From NCBI RefSeq assembly GCF_003073045.1, contig NC_037592.1, positions 9,018,007 to 9,082,006 of the forward strand: DNA of 64,000 nt, read 5' to 3'. Made by a program: the position numbers and the translations under genes. Under the pieces are notes generated by a model. That model ran no database searches. It saw nothing but the letters and a program-made list of their open reading frames with translations, and was not told the origin of the DNA. The stretch comes from Pomacea canaliculata (Eukaryota; Mollusca; Gastropoda; Architaenioglossa; Ampullariidae). Within the stretch, counting starts at the first letter, position 1, and each line of letters opens with the position of its first letter. This document shows, one piece after another, positions 50,001-62,939 of this stretch.

Positions 50001-51230
50001 TGAAAGGTATACAGCAAATATATCAAAGACTCAGCCGCAACTATGATCCGCAAGTGCTAATGGATGGGCGACTCCTGTAATCTGTGTGTGTGTGCGCGTC
50101 AGCAGCTGAAAAGAGAGAGAGAAATGAAGAAAAGAGAAAAAAATTGAGAAGAGAGAGGAGAGGAGAAAGAAGAAGAAAGAAGAGACACAGACAGTAAGTA
50201 CAAAAATAACTAAACAAATAAAATATGAAAGCAAATAAAGAAAGGAAACAACAAATTAAAAAAAGACCAGCAAGAAAAGACATAGCTAGGGAAAATGAGA
50301 ATTAAATAAAAATATAAATAAAATTAATATAGAAAAAAGCCAAAACGAAAAAGAAAAAGCAGAGTAGCAAATAAGTAATGACTAAATGACAGAAATGAAA
50401 AAAGATAAATTCATGTGTGTATGCTAATAATAGTTTTTGCTGAAGAAGAGAGCAGGCATGTCAGAGGAACTGAGGGCCTATGTCCGACAGAGCTCTGACA
50501 CTAACTCAGACTGCAAATCTATACATTGTCATCAACACAGTAGCGACGATTAGTTTCCGAGCTCAATGATAAGTACACGACATAGGTATGTAACCCGTGA
50601 TCACGTGTATGTGTTGACAGTGGGTGTGTGTGTGCGCGCAGTCCATGCTTGTATGACGTGTCTTTAACAACGTATACTGTATGCAGACCACATTTCTTTC
50701 CACTAGCATTCAGTTTTAAACTTGTTGGTGGTGAACATTGAGCATCATTTTACCATAATGTAACAACATGTACATCGTACCAGGGACACTTCGTACACAC
50801 AGTGCGATAACAACGAAACTGTCAGTCAAGTGAACAATTCCGGCAATTAAACACTGAACATCCGGACAGAGGAATTGCTGAGTAGTTACAGGGCGTGGTG
50901 ACAGTTGACACACCAGCGGGTCTCCTCCTCCTTCCCCAAACTGTTTACAAGGTCGTGTTCTTTGTTGTCATCTGGTCTTAGTTACTGGTTCGGCGTAAAA
51001 TATCAATCCTCCTTCCTCCATGTCACAAGTATAGATGAGTGTGTGTGTTGCTAATGATGACAATGACTAGCTGACTTCAACGACGATAACAATGTACGTG
51101 ATATCACTGATGACAAGCTAACTTACACTAACCGCGTCCAAAAATCACCTGTAAGGCTCAGTCTTCTTTCATTACGTGTTTTTCGCTCCAAAGCATTTTT
51201 GTTTTTGAGACTGGAGGCACAGACAGACAA
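47088..51230. other. Gene-poor stretch upstream of the metalloprotease
   Basis: No coding exon is supported on either strand. It contains the metalloprotease 5' flank, where no clear TATA box is seen before the start codon at 47087. A (TC)n/(AC)n tract lies near 48.67-48.71 kb and A-rich sequence at 50.1-50.4 kb. Open frames are short and without recognisable motifs. Confidence 0.4.
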
Positions 51231-51239
51231 ATGGTGGAC

Positions 51240-51241
<2 letters not shown>

Positions 51242-51308
<67 letters not shown>
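51242..51308. repeat. (GACA)n microsatellite
   Basis: About 16 near-perfect GACA units; the DRQTDRQT frame across it is artificial. Confidence 0.95.
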
Positions 51309-52900
51309 ATTAAGTCAGGAAAAGATGTGATCATAATTACTTACAGTGCACCTGTCAACACGAATGATCTGTCTTTGCAGCTACCTGTGGGGACACTGAC
51401 TATTTTGTCAGATATTTATTTCTGTTGCTTCCTCTAAAGTCCTTTTCACAAAGTGAGGCGACAGCCACCTGGACACTTTCAGGTTTTGATTTACTTTGCT
51501 TGGACTTACCAGGGATTTAGATATTCTCTGCACTCATTTGCACCCACATTGTCTCAGTCCTGTACACAGCAAACAACGCACGAGTTGACCAGAACAAGTT
51601 TTATTTAGTTTTTTTAGAGCAAGTTTTATTTTTATTTTTGATACAAAGGGACATAACCTGAAGTACGACGAGAGATGAATCTAGTCAGAGTGATTCCCCT
51701 TAGTATGGGACTGTTACAAATGCGACACAGGGCTGTGACACGGAAAAACTGAAGAGATACTAAAGAAAGTTACGATTAGATAGAATTTCACCCTACTAAT
51801 TATATCTTCCTTTTTACTTGGTTCCTTTCACCGGAAACTCCTTACAGTGTCTCTACTGCTTACTGTACTCTGTTGCCCTAAAAGTTTCCAAAGATCCATT
51901 TTCTCTCTGAGCATATTTTTCAGAAGAAAAGTGACATGAGCTGTCGTAATGTCACCTCATTCCTCTGCCTTTTTTAATCAACTTCATCAGCACTTCAAAA
52001 CAAGGGCGAACAATGGAAAAAAATCAAAGAGAAGATGACACATTCTTTGCAATCTTTTCTGTTAAAAAAAAAAAGAAAAAAAAAAAAAGAAAAAAGAATC
52101 GTGCAATGGTCAAGGTCACCCGGAGAAGAGCTCACAGATGTAACAATGTTACACGGTCTTGACCTTAAGATGGGGACTTGTGGCCTTCTATTCACTGTTG
52201 TAACTTGACAACCCTGGAACTTAGTTCCACGTCTTCCAGTTTCCTCCATTTACATCGTCACTCAGAAAACTGAGGAAACTGGGCACATCTACTTAGGTCT
52301 ACTATGCATTTACTTCTAGATCTGCTACAGGGTTGTTTTTTTTTTTGGAAGTTACTAGGATTAACAAAGAAGTTCCAAAAATGTGAATGATCAATCCTCA
52401 TCTCCTCTCCAAAACTCTTAGGGTTCTCTAGATAAAGGCCTGCACACGCTGCCTTGCACACAGATGGAGGTCTGTGTACGCAACCCTGGACACAGAGAGC
52501 AAAGAGCACGCACGTGAAGAGTTTCCATGGATACGCCCATGTCACTAAGCCTATTGCCAATGTGAGAGAAGCACTCTATACTCAAGAGTTGTGTTGGTGA
52601 ACAGTCGTTACTGCAGGAGTTGACATCTTTGCAACAATATTCAAATACTCTAAAGATGACTTCTTCACACATTATCAGAGGCATCAACGTTTGCATTATA
52701 CACTCTTGAAAGCAAAAGCGGCTCATCGAGCGAAAGCGGATGCTCTTATAGAAAAGCTGATTAATCACCTAAGTATCCCTTAAAATGAATTCGGGTTTCC
52801 CCCTTCACATGGTAATATCAACGCCAGCATCTGTGTCCTATTCCGTTCTGGCATGTTGATCCTCTTTCTGGAATTTACAAACTGCAGCTAGATCGTCAGG
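51309..52900. other. Stretch without assigned gene
   Basis: No exon can be assigned with support. A minus-strand frame at 52418-52768 is Cys-rich (QECIMQ..., EYCCKDVNSC, SIECFSHIG) and could be a decayed relative of the Cys-exon gene upstream, but no paired splice sites in a consistent phase were found. Confidence 0.3.
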
Positions 52901-52902
52901 AT

Positions 52903-53006
52903 TCCCAGTCACTTAGTCCCCAGAAACTTAATCCCCGACACTTAATCCCCTAGGGCCTAGACTTTTAATCCCTACGCACTTAATCCCCAGACACTTCATC
53001 CCTAAA
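52903..53006. repeat. Degenerate minisatellite, CACTTAATCCCC-type units
   Basis: About six imperfect copies of a 14-19 base unit with core ACTTAATCCCC (variants CACTTAGTCCCC, AAACTTAATCCCC, ACTTTTAATCCC, CACTTCATCCC) follow each other directly before the LINE remnant. Confidence 0.75.
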
Positions 53007-53029
53007 CTAAACCCTTAACTATCTTCTGG

Positions 53030-53330
53030 TGACATGGTTAGGGAGCGGCCATCAAACGAAGAGGGGAGGAGTCAAACTGGGATGTAGGCGAAGAGAAGGT
53101 CAGAGAAATACTCAGGAAGGCAAAGAAATAAAAACACAGATAATACAGTTTATACTGAATACAGTAACGGAGGGACAGCCAGAGCAGAAAACAAAGAGGA
53201 GCGTTTTGCTGAGTTCTGTACATTCTGGAGTTTATTAAGAAGGTATGTGGGGTATGCAAGCAATGAGTTACAATAATCAAGCTGAGAGACCAAACGCACA
53301 GACTTTTCTATATTCAAATTTATTATTGAC
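53030..53330 (-). mobile_element. LINE reverse-transcriptase C-terminal remnant
   Basis: The minus strand encodes VSQLDYCNSLLAYPTYLLNK followed by LQNVQNSAKR. This is the hallmark of the C-terminal part of many animal non-LTR reverse transcriptases (SRLDYCNSLL...LQxVQNxAAR). In a second frame, RYCIQYKLYYLCF matches the next conserved block, and DSSPLRLMAAP resembles the usual end. The two blocks lie in different frames, so the copy is broken by at least one indel and strongly truncated at its 5' side. The clade (CR1/L2-type) is only a guess. Confidence 0.7.
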
Positions 53331-54206
53331 AGTACATCCGTCACTGTATCTGATACTTTGTCTCAATCAGTTCTGGCCATTCGTCTCACTAGACTTTAGG
53401 CAACAGATGACAGAGGATTAATTAATGACAGGCAGGAAAAGATTAAATTATCCAAAGTCTTGTAGCTGACAGCCAGCAGCGAGTGAAATGTAGATATTCT
53501 CAGTCATGATGCACCTAGGGGTCCTTATTAACCGCACAAATTTGGACATACGCTTGAACGTTTGATCATGTTTGACGATGTTACTTAGCTAGTTCTTGTT
53601 TAGGTATCTGCTCAAAAGAAATTTTTTTCCGAACGGCTTCTGTGGGTTGTAAGGAAAAAGACATAAAACTAATTAAAGATCTGCATGAACAGCCTCATTC
53701 TCGTCTCTAGAGTAAGCACACTTTTCTCCACAAGATGGTCCTTCTATTGAGAGTAGACACAGTACAGCAGGTCTCTTTATCCTCAGTATGTGATGAGGGT
53801 AGGTATGATGGTGTCAGTCATTCTTCAAGTCCCTCAGGCACAAGACAGATTCCTATTCTGCAGGAAAAGCAGGCAGAAAATATGCCTGAAATTCCTAAAT
53901 GGTCTTCATAATCAGTGTTTTGATGAAATTCAATAGTATGTGATAGAAATAACAAAAAATCTCCCAACCTCTAAAACTCGATGAAAATGTTCGTAAGATC
54001 TATATACAAATCTATGAATATTCATGATATATTTTAAATGTTTATGTGAAGTGTTGAGATTGTGACTAAATGAAATGTTTTTTACCTTGCTTAGTTGATA
54101 AGTGGGATGTTTATCTACAAGACTGGACAATGAATCATGTTGTCTTTCAGGACAACTTAGACCCACAGCGTGTGAAGTAAGGACATTAAGTTGTACCTTC
54201 TTGCCT

Positions 54207-57200
54207 TTAACGTGCTCCTGAAAGAAACTTAGGAAAACTAAAAAAATTTTTTTTAGCAGAACGAAATTAAACTTTTAAACATCGGAAGAACAGGGATTAC
54301 CCCGATTGTCCACCATGATCATCAATCAGTACCCAGTAAGTGGCTTGAACACTTAATTAATATCCACTTCTACCTGATCAATCCGTACCCACTAACTGCA
54401 AACGATGACAGACGCTCAGTCGCCATTGCTGAAACAATTGTGATTATAATTTTAATTATGAAAAAAAAATCACTTTTTGAAATTACTAGACAGAAATGCA
54501 AGTTTTAAAAATATTAATCACAGACATTCGTTCACAAAGATTGTGAGAAAATACTTACGGACGTGCGAAGTTTGTTCTGAAATCGAAAGTTGGATAAATT
54601 AACCGCCGACAGTAAAGTTAGGCCCGTCACCGTTTGTTTCGCGTTCAAAGCGGAAGACGGTTTTGGCAAGAGTGATCCCATAATATAAAGCGAGGTGCAG
54701 AGGAATCTGTCTCACTGCATCATTGAATGATCAAGTGTAAATGTAAACAAGATGAAAGATACCTTTGCATAAACCTCTCACTGTGGCATTGGCAGCTGCA
54801 ACCTTTGCCTTCATTGCTGTTGTCAGCAAACAGTTGTCAGCTTCTTGTTCCATACATTCGATAGTGTGTATTAGAACCCTGTTGATTAAGAATATTGATG
54901 ACTTATGAAATTTGCATAAAATCGTACAAATTAATGCATTAAAAGTGGTAAATGATACACTAGACAAGGTTAGTACACTTTGCATACAAACTCGTAGCTG
55001 CATGAAAATAACATTTTATACTAACATTATCTGAAATGGTAATTACGTAATTGTTCGAATATTTAGCTTTCCAGTTCTTTAGTTAGTTGTTATTTGATAG
55101 TACATTCCAAGAGGTGGAGTTAATAATCCCCATCGTCATGCAACGACGAATCCTTTATGATTTTCATTATCATCTGAATGGATAAACCTTTGAGCACAAA
55201 AAAGCCAAATCTCCGATGTCATTCTACATTGATGATGTTTGTGACGTGACTATAGCTTCAATTGTAAGCATCTTTAGTATTTAATGTTACAAAGCTTACC
55301 TTCAGTATATCCATGTTATTTTTTGTTTTATGCTCAGTTCTTGGGCTTTTACAAATAGAATCGTTGGTTTAGTTAATCCAATCACTTTCAAATATTCTGC
55401 ATTAGGTTGTGTATTCAAAATTACTTGACATTCAACCAGAAACGATCCATCGCCAAATTTTTTTTACAATATTGCCTCTTACAACATTTAGAAGAAATGT
55501 CTAATTGATTTTATTCAGTCTAGAAGGAAACGCTGTTTGAGGAAAGAGAGAAGGTTACATGGAGGACAGATTGATAAACACAGAAATAGAGAAGATGAGA
55601 GAATAGGAATAGTACATGACAGGAAGTAGAGAACAATGTAGTATATCATCCTAAATTTACTCACCTGCACCATGTTCTTGGATCCAGTATGGCCTCTCCG
55701 ACATCTGCAGCGTGAATCAAAACAACGACCATCGACTTGAGGTCATCAAGGCTGACCTCCGATACCAGTTGAGCTTTGTAAACACAAGTCCTGAGACTTG
55801 CACAGGAAGAAGTGTTTGTTGTGTTTGGCTGAAAGACTTAAAATAACAGCCATAGGATGATCATATCAAATAAATGTAATGGAACCATTTGAGTTTAAGA
55901 GAAGTGGTACAGATCTTTATAAAGAAATGATTGATTTATTTGTTATTGATGAGGCTATAAATAACTTGACAATTAATAACTTAAGATAAAATACATTTTG
56001 CAATTTCCTTGAAGATAAAGGGAGTCAGAATCAAGAATAAAATCCTGTAAATGTCTTGTTGACCTTTAACTTTAAAGACGATATGACATTTTCGAATAAA
56101 ATTTAGCGTGTGTCAGAGATAGATTTCAAAGCGAGGCTTATATACAGTGCTAATTTCAAAACGAGGCTGTTTACTTGAGCATACTGCTTCGTAGCTTTTT
56201 TCAACCCGCTGCCACTGAAGACTGAGGCTGGAACTGCATAACTGGTGTTTTTCAAGAGACATTGGAACCGAGTCGCAAGACTCCTAGGAAAAAAATATTT
56301 TATTAAATAGCATGTAATCTGATACTTTTACAATAAACAGAAAACTCTGAATGATACGTAGAAAACTTGATTTTCTATATATTTTTATGAAAAACATAAT
56401 CAGCTTCAAAAATGACACTAGCTTGTGTAGCAATAGTTAATTATTTTATATAGTTGTCTTCTTTTTAGTAAACCAAGATATATATATATTGCATCTTACC
56501 TGCAAGTCTGGCTTTTAGATATCTCAACAGATGAATGTAGTCTGGCGAACAGGAAGTCGACTTGATCTTCAGCATACATCCAACAAGTGAAAGCACTAGG
56601 ACACTCTAATTTAAAAAAAAGTTTTCAAAATGCATGTTGGTATTATGGCATTGGATTGAATTGACGTTCAAGAATGAAACATAATGAAAAAAGATATAAA
56701 GATGCAAATAAAAATAAAGATAAACTATTATTATAACCACTACAACAAATACAAATACTAACACAACACCACTACTATCAAAGCACAGGAACTAAACATT
56801 AAATATTATTACTACAACAGAAGCAACAACAGCCACAAATATTAAAACAAACTATTACTACTACAACAACAATGAAAAGCACAACCATAAGAACTGCAAC
56901 ATTATTGCTACGACGTCAGCTGTCAGGTAACAAGAAGCACAACAGGAACAACAAACAACAAACAGTGTGGATGTCTTTGTGGTCTGACCTGTGTTGCACG
57001 CTCCTTCAGACATTTTAAATGTGATTGACAGCGACTGCCACACTTGTGTACTTTTATCGCAGTCTTTTATCTTCCCTGCACAGTTCTTGTAAATGTCTAT
57101 ACTCTTGCTGGCGACAGAAAAAAAGACAGTTTAACAAATGTCAAAGACGAAGTGACCTACGCGTCACGAAACTGACAGCAACAACAGAAAAAACATAAAC

Positions 57201-60200
57201 AATTGAACAGTTGGAACATGTTCTGAGTAATGACTTTAATGGAACCTTCACTAAGTAAGCACAAATAAAATTGAGTATTGTGTATTTCTAAGTGAAGAAG
57301 AGCTCTCACCACATGCTGGCGGAGTTTAAGATGTCAGCAGTGCACGCGCACTTCACGAGCTCGATGGCGCACATGGTGTCTGCACAAAAATATTGAAGTC
57401 AACGGTGTTTGAGAAATTTTTAAAATGAGAACCAATATGTTATCGCTAAATTCTCAGTCATGCGTTTTCACTTCATCTCTCTTCCTCTTTTTTATATGTG
57501 TTTATGTCCTTGCATTTGTCTTACCTCCCTTGTGTCATAGTCAACATCACCACTAAAGCAGTCCTACATAGCAAAGGCACACACCCACTGTCCTTCTTTA
57601 CATAACATGCATAACACTCCAGATGCATAAACTGTCGACTTTAATCGCATTTATTATTGCAAAATCTGTTCGTTGCTTTTAAAATAAATGTCAATAAACT
57701 AATGATCTGTAATGTAAGCAGTTTGATTGCTTATCAAGTCCCCCAAATCGTTGATGACTTGACTTTTAATTTTGTCGACATTTAGTTTAAAAACCAAAAG
57801 CAGCTGAAGTAAGCAACTCGAAGGAAGATGAATAAAGATTTTAAAACATGAAAAACAAGATGTTGGAGGATGAGTTTAAGTGTTAGTGCTGTGAAATAAA
57901 ATGTGCTTACATTTTTCAAAACAATCTGAATTTTACAAACAAGGCACTTTCCCTTCTAGTTAAAAAGGATAGTAAATAAAGATAATTAGAGATCTAACAC
58001 CATATAATCGAAAAGCATTATTAACCCATACTTATGTAGATGTTGTGGTATATCTTATAAATGTATCTTATTTAGTCTTTCTTACACTCGGTTCTTGAAT
58101 ACACGTACAATTACTTATGACATTACCTGTTGAACAAGGGTCACTGTAAGACTGTCGAAGATTACTTATTTGACTGCTGATCACAGGATCATCTTCACAG
58201 TAATTTGGCAACAAAGTATTGTTAACACAAGACTGCAGTTTCTTAAAAGAACTGTTGGCAAAAACAACAATAAATTTATATCATGTTATTATTTATATTT
58301 TAATCTTGTTATAAAGAGTACAAGCATTAGTGTTTTAAATGTATTTATAAATTTATATGAAACAAAGGAAATGGATGTATTTATATTTTGTGTGCTCGCA
58401 GAAATGGAGGACGAAAGAGACAAAGAAGTGTGTGAGTGTAAGAGACAGTTAATAGACGATAGATGCAATGAATTAATCCTCTCTGATGATAGAGACAATA
58501 CAACTATAAACGAGTAATCGGACAAAGAATCAGTCAAAGAAAGAGAAGGAGCAACACGCTGAGCCTAAAGATAGGAAAAGCTCACGAGCAGGTAGTTTCC
58601 ACAGACTGGATGACGTGGCACTGGACTAACTGGATTGACTGGCGGGTTCTGACACCAAACTGTGCATCTGGCTTGAGAGATGGATTGCAGGTGTGAAGAA
58701 GCAATGTACAGTTTTGTCTGGCATCTGTACCTGAAAATCAGACAACCATTTGTGATAATAATTATTTAACATAATATTAACTAATACACGCATCTGAGAT
58801 CTTTTCTTCTTGTTCCACAGGCTGTAGAAGGTTCAACTAAAACATTAAAACTAAAGAGAAAATACTTAGGAGAGAATTATGCTAACCTTAGTATTTTCTA
58901 TTATACTCCCTATTTTTTTTACGCTAGACTGTTTATGAAAGGAATTTTACAAATTAGTGTTGAATTGCACAGAGAAGCTGCTTTTCTTTTTAGTGACATT
59001 TTCAAAGCCAACCGTCACGAGGTTTGTATAAACACTGAAATGGTTTTTACAGACTGCGACAACTCACCTTACCTCACAACTGATTTTGCATAATTTAAAA
59101 CAACTGTAACAGTAACCTTCTTTGCTGCAGTACTATGATTGTAGGCCTTTTTAACCATTTTAAAAATATCGGGTAAGCAAGTCTAAGTGAAAGACGATGA
59201 CAATGTTAATGAACTAGAACGATAGGCATTATTTCCTGTAATTTCTTAGTTACCATTGGTTTTAGCAGTCATACCTATCAAGGAGAGAGAGAGAGAGAGA
59301 ATACTGTTTGTTTAGTATCTGTAATGGTAAAAAACATTACTGCAAATTTGAGTGACACTACCTTGAAAATGTTGATTATTTTATTTGAAATTGTAGTAGA
59401 AAGTCAGTCAGAAAATAATAATTAATCCTTTACTTTTATCACATTAACAGTATTGAAAATATCCTGAAGTACTTGCAAGTATGACATGAAACTATGCCTT
59501 TCATAATAACACATGGCAGAGGAATGTGATATAGGATTTTACAAAGGACTAGCATAAAACTGAACTGCTCATAAAAACAGAAACCTGTCTAAAGCCTTTG
59601 GAAACTTTTCTAAATACAGTGATACCTCGACATACGAGTTTAATTCGTTCCGTAACCTTGCTCGTATGTCAAATTGCTCGTATCTCAAAGCAATTTTCCC
59701 CATTGAAATTCATTGAAATGCCATTAATCCGTTCCAGCTCCCAAAACACCACCTCAGTTGTTTTTGTTAAGTGTTTTTGAATAAGAAAAAGTGTATTTAC
59801 AAGAAGAAACATATATTTATGAATAACAAATATATATTCTATAAAAACATTAAATTCTTTGTTTGTGGGAGTGTGTGGGATCTGCTTCAGCAAATCACCG
59901 TAAATCACTCGTGCCTTCTCACACATGATGCTTTGTGTTAAGGTTCCTCCTGCTTCTCTGTCACCCACACAGTCAATAGTTTCTCCATCTTTTCATGGAG
60001 AGAAGTCCCCGGAGCTTAGAAATTATTGTAACGCCCAGCTGGCGTTGTACCCTTAATCAACTCCTGTTTAAGCTGAGAACATATCATTGATGTGTTACAC
60101 CCGTACATCCTCGCCAAGTCAATTACTCGCACACCTTGCTCATGTTTTTCTACGATTTCGCGCTTTAATTCAATAGACATCATCTTCTGCTTCGGACCGC

Positions 60201-62939
60201 ATGGTTACAAAAATAGAATGTGATAGTGTTTTGTAATGTACAAAAAGCAAAAAAACGCGAACCCAACTTATCAAAAAATGCTCGAAAACTAAGGAAACAA
60301 GCACACAGACTGAAGTCTAGTCCTGAGGTGGGGAGAAACTGTTAGACGCTGCACACGATCCAACATCCGCCTCGCATGTTGGGGTCGTGTGCAGCGGTGT
60401 AGTGTGCGATTCCTCGTATCTCAAATCTTGCTCTTATCTCGAAGCACAAAATATCGCTCGCTCGGGCTCGTATCTCAAACACTCGTATGCGGTGTGTGTT
60501 TGGGCACTCGTATGTCGAGGTACACTGGTGGTAAAAACTGAAACATGTTTACATGAATATAACTATATTGAAAAACAAAAAAAGGACAACAGTTTCACAA
60601 ATTCAATTATTCTTTATACAGTTAATAATAACCATTGCAATATCAAATCATTAGTGTCATCAAAAATAAGAATGTATGGATATTTCTTTTCAGTAGGATT
60701 ATAGGGAATTCATGCATGTAACATGTTAATTACTATGTGAAGCAGAGCTCTGCCAAAAGTATGGCAAGTTGAAAGGAGTTATATTCTTGACATTATCTTC
60801 TTTAGAATGAATCACATGTGTGTAAACAGCCCAATAAAAACTCAAAAGTAGAGATTTAAGACCCCAGAACAGACATAGAAGCTGATTGTGAGTACTGCTA
60901 GCAAGGTTTTTTAAATAAAGCGGAATCACATGATGGTGGGATAACTACAAAGAGATATGCAGAAAGCAAGCAGAGAGGTAGACAAGAAGACAAAACTGAG
61001 TGACAGACAAACTACAGACAGAGATATAAATCACACATACGTCACTTCACAGACAATTCACAGCTACCTTCACATAGTCCATCTAGTGTAGGGCCTTTAA
61101 AGTCATGCTTGTTTGTGTCTTTCTGGTTGCATTTTATGGAACGTTATCAGCTCCAGTATCAGGCATCCTACTCATGTGTCAAAAGTCCCTGTTGATTTGA
61201 CAATCTTATAACTCATTTAGGAATTAGTTGAAGAAATGGATATATGTTCTACACATTTTCTGTCTTCAACCTTTTGAATTTTTGTAAAATTGATCTAAAG
61301 CAGATATTTGTTAAACTAGCGTTTTTCTCGACGCTAGTCAGTCTCTTAGTTTCCCCCGCAAAGTGTACGTTAAAGTAATGTTGCCAATAAGTAATGCCCT
61401 GTGGTACTGATCAGTCTTGAGTCGCCTATCTCAATTTTCTGTCATTAGTTTCATTTATTAGTGCATCATCATCATCATCATGCTCATCATCATCATCATC
61501 ATCATCATCATCAATCATCATCATGATCATATTCATCGTGTCGTCGTCTGTGTCGTCGTCGTCGTCGATCATCATCATCATGCATCGTCATCATCGTCAT
61601 CATCAGTCATCATCAAGCATACCCTTTTATAATACATTGGCATTCACGTCAAATCAAAGTAAAATGTACGATCGAAGCTTTATAAACTCAGCTGGTTCGG
61701 GCCGAACAAGTAGTAAATATCAGGACGTACATAAACATTATTTTGTAAGTCAATTAAGCCGGCTGTCAGAAACAAAGCACAGCAGTGCTAGTACATGCCA
61801 CGCAGAGGAATGCACAGACAAATGAAATATAATACTAAGAACACCACAACAGCAGGATTGAAAGACAGAGTCCGAAACTCGCCGAGGGTTTCGCCAGCAT
61901 AAGTGATTATTCTTCGTTGATAGGTCTTTAGTTGACTGTTCTTGCGTCACGGCTACATCATTGGACATGTTCTTTAGGCTGGATAAGTTTAAGGATGTGC
62001 AGCATCTTGACTGCAACTGAAAAATAAAATAGAATGACATTAGTTGTTAATGACTACACTGGTTTCTATACACTTTCCACCAAAATTCAGTTTATGGGTA
62101 CCTTGATTTGTCTTTAAATGATTTTATTTTTTGTTCATAAAAAACCCTAGCAATACCCATTTTGTTTACGATATCTAAGTTTATAAATTAATAGTTTGAC
62201 ATGTATGCAAACAAGCCTGAGCTGTAGAATTACATAAACCCTTATATTCATATCACTATCCATGCATTGCCATTTTCTGTATCCTCATAGAAAATCACGT
62301 GTTTTAATGAATTTGAAGGTTCGACATTTTTCGGGTGAGTGTTTAAAGTTTAACATATCCTACCACTTGGGAAGACAAGCAGGTTATTGTTTTGTGAGTT
62401 TAGAATGAGTGTGTTATAAGGACAGCATGAATATCAAAATTACGAGATATTACTCTGATTATAAACTGTTAGATGATGATGATGATGATGCTCGTGATGA
62501 TGAGTCTGATGATGATGATGATGCTGATGATGATGATGTTGAGATGATCGATTGAATGATGATAGATATGGCGACAAATTCATGTTTACATTGATTTTTG
62601 GTGACAATAAATGATCAGTTAAGACCAACTGTACTAAGAACAATGTTTTTTCGTTTTACTGACTACAAAAGAAACTTGATTTTGTTCATTCCTCTCACAA
62701 AAGGCATTAATTGTAAAATGTTTCCTTTGTAATTATCAGTTTCTACACATGTTAAGTAGTCTCAGTCTTTAAAGTTTAATCAGAGTATCGAGATCACGTT
62801 CAATCGCAAGGAGAATCCTTGTTTACCTGAACAAAACGCTTCAGTACTTCTGTCAACCTGCTGCCACTTATTAGAAAGACTGGAACTGCATGCTTTGGTG
62901 TTCTCTGACAGACACTGGAAAAACTGCTGGGATATGACC
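54207..62939 (-). CDS. Unrecognised Cys-rich protein from alternating-phase repeated exons (partial, N-terminus outside window)
   Basis: Minus-strand exons: 62939-62827, 58730-58586, 58251-58127, 57379-57310, 57107-56989, 56605-56500, 56283-56175, 55828-55665, 54878-54763, and possibly 54576-54559 and 54217-54207 (stop). Together they give 364 open codons. The exons alternate between two types. Type 1 enters in phase 2 and leaves in phase 1 (for example FFQCLSENTKAC...AFC, TIECMEQEADNC...GLC, YKNCAGKIKDC...GAC). Type 2 enters in phase 1 and leaves in phase 2 (for example NCTLLLHTC...TTC, ECPSAFTC...QTC, MCAIELVKC). Nearly every exon has Cys-x4-9-Cys and a later Cys, and several carry N-x-S/T sequons, pointing to a secreted or extracellular disulphide-rich helical repeat. 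The spacing loosely recalls nematode DUF19/T20D4.11-like domains, but I do not recognise a family. The last two mini-exons are tentative. Confidence 0.65.
59617..60527 (-). mobile_element. Tigger (pogo-like) DNA transposon, internally deleted
   Basis: The 5' end reads CAGTGATACCTCGACATACG and the reverse complement of the 3' end reads CAGTGTACCTCGACATACGA, which are terminal inverted repeats typical of this family. Further subterminal CTCGTATCTCAAA repeats lie inside both ends. On the minus strand, 60183 to 60018 encodes MMSIELKREIVEKHEQ and VRVIDLARMYG, the pogo/CENP-B-type N-terminal helix-turn-helix, ending at a stop after 55 residues. Farther on, MEKLLTVWV and TLTQSIMCEKARVIYGDLLK match the second DNA-binding domain in shifted frames. 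The DDE catalytic domain is missing, so this is a non-autonomous derivative. TA precedes the 5' end but is not intact at the 3' end. It lies in an intron of the Cys-repeat gene. Confidence 0.85.
61464..61620. repeat. (ATC)n imperfect microsatellite
   Basis: A long ATC/GTC trinucleotide tract with interruptions; Ser/His-repeat frames across it are artificial. Confidence 0.9.
61865..61994 (-). other. Possible extra Cys exon, phase inconsistent
   Basis: A strong acceptor (TTTTATTTTTCAG) precedes a frame reading LQSRCCTSLNLSSLKNM...HLC. This resembles a type 2 exon of the surrounding gene, but it enters in phase 0 and does not join its neighbours in frame. No clean donor was identified. It is probably a decayed or alternative exon. 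Confidence 0.25.
62473..62545. repeat. (GAT)n microsatellite
   Basis: GAT trinucleotide repeats with a few GCT/CGT interruptions. Confidence 0.9.

Noticed and set aside
51231-51437. DRQTDRQT repeat frame
   Set aside because: Translation of the (GACA)n microsatellite.
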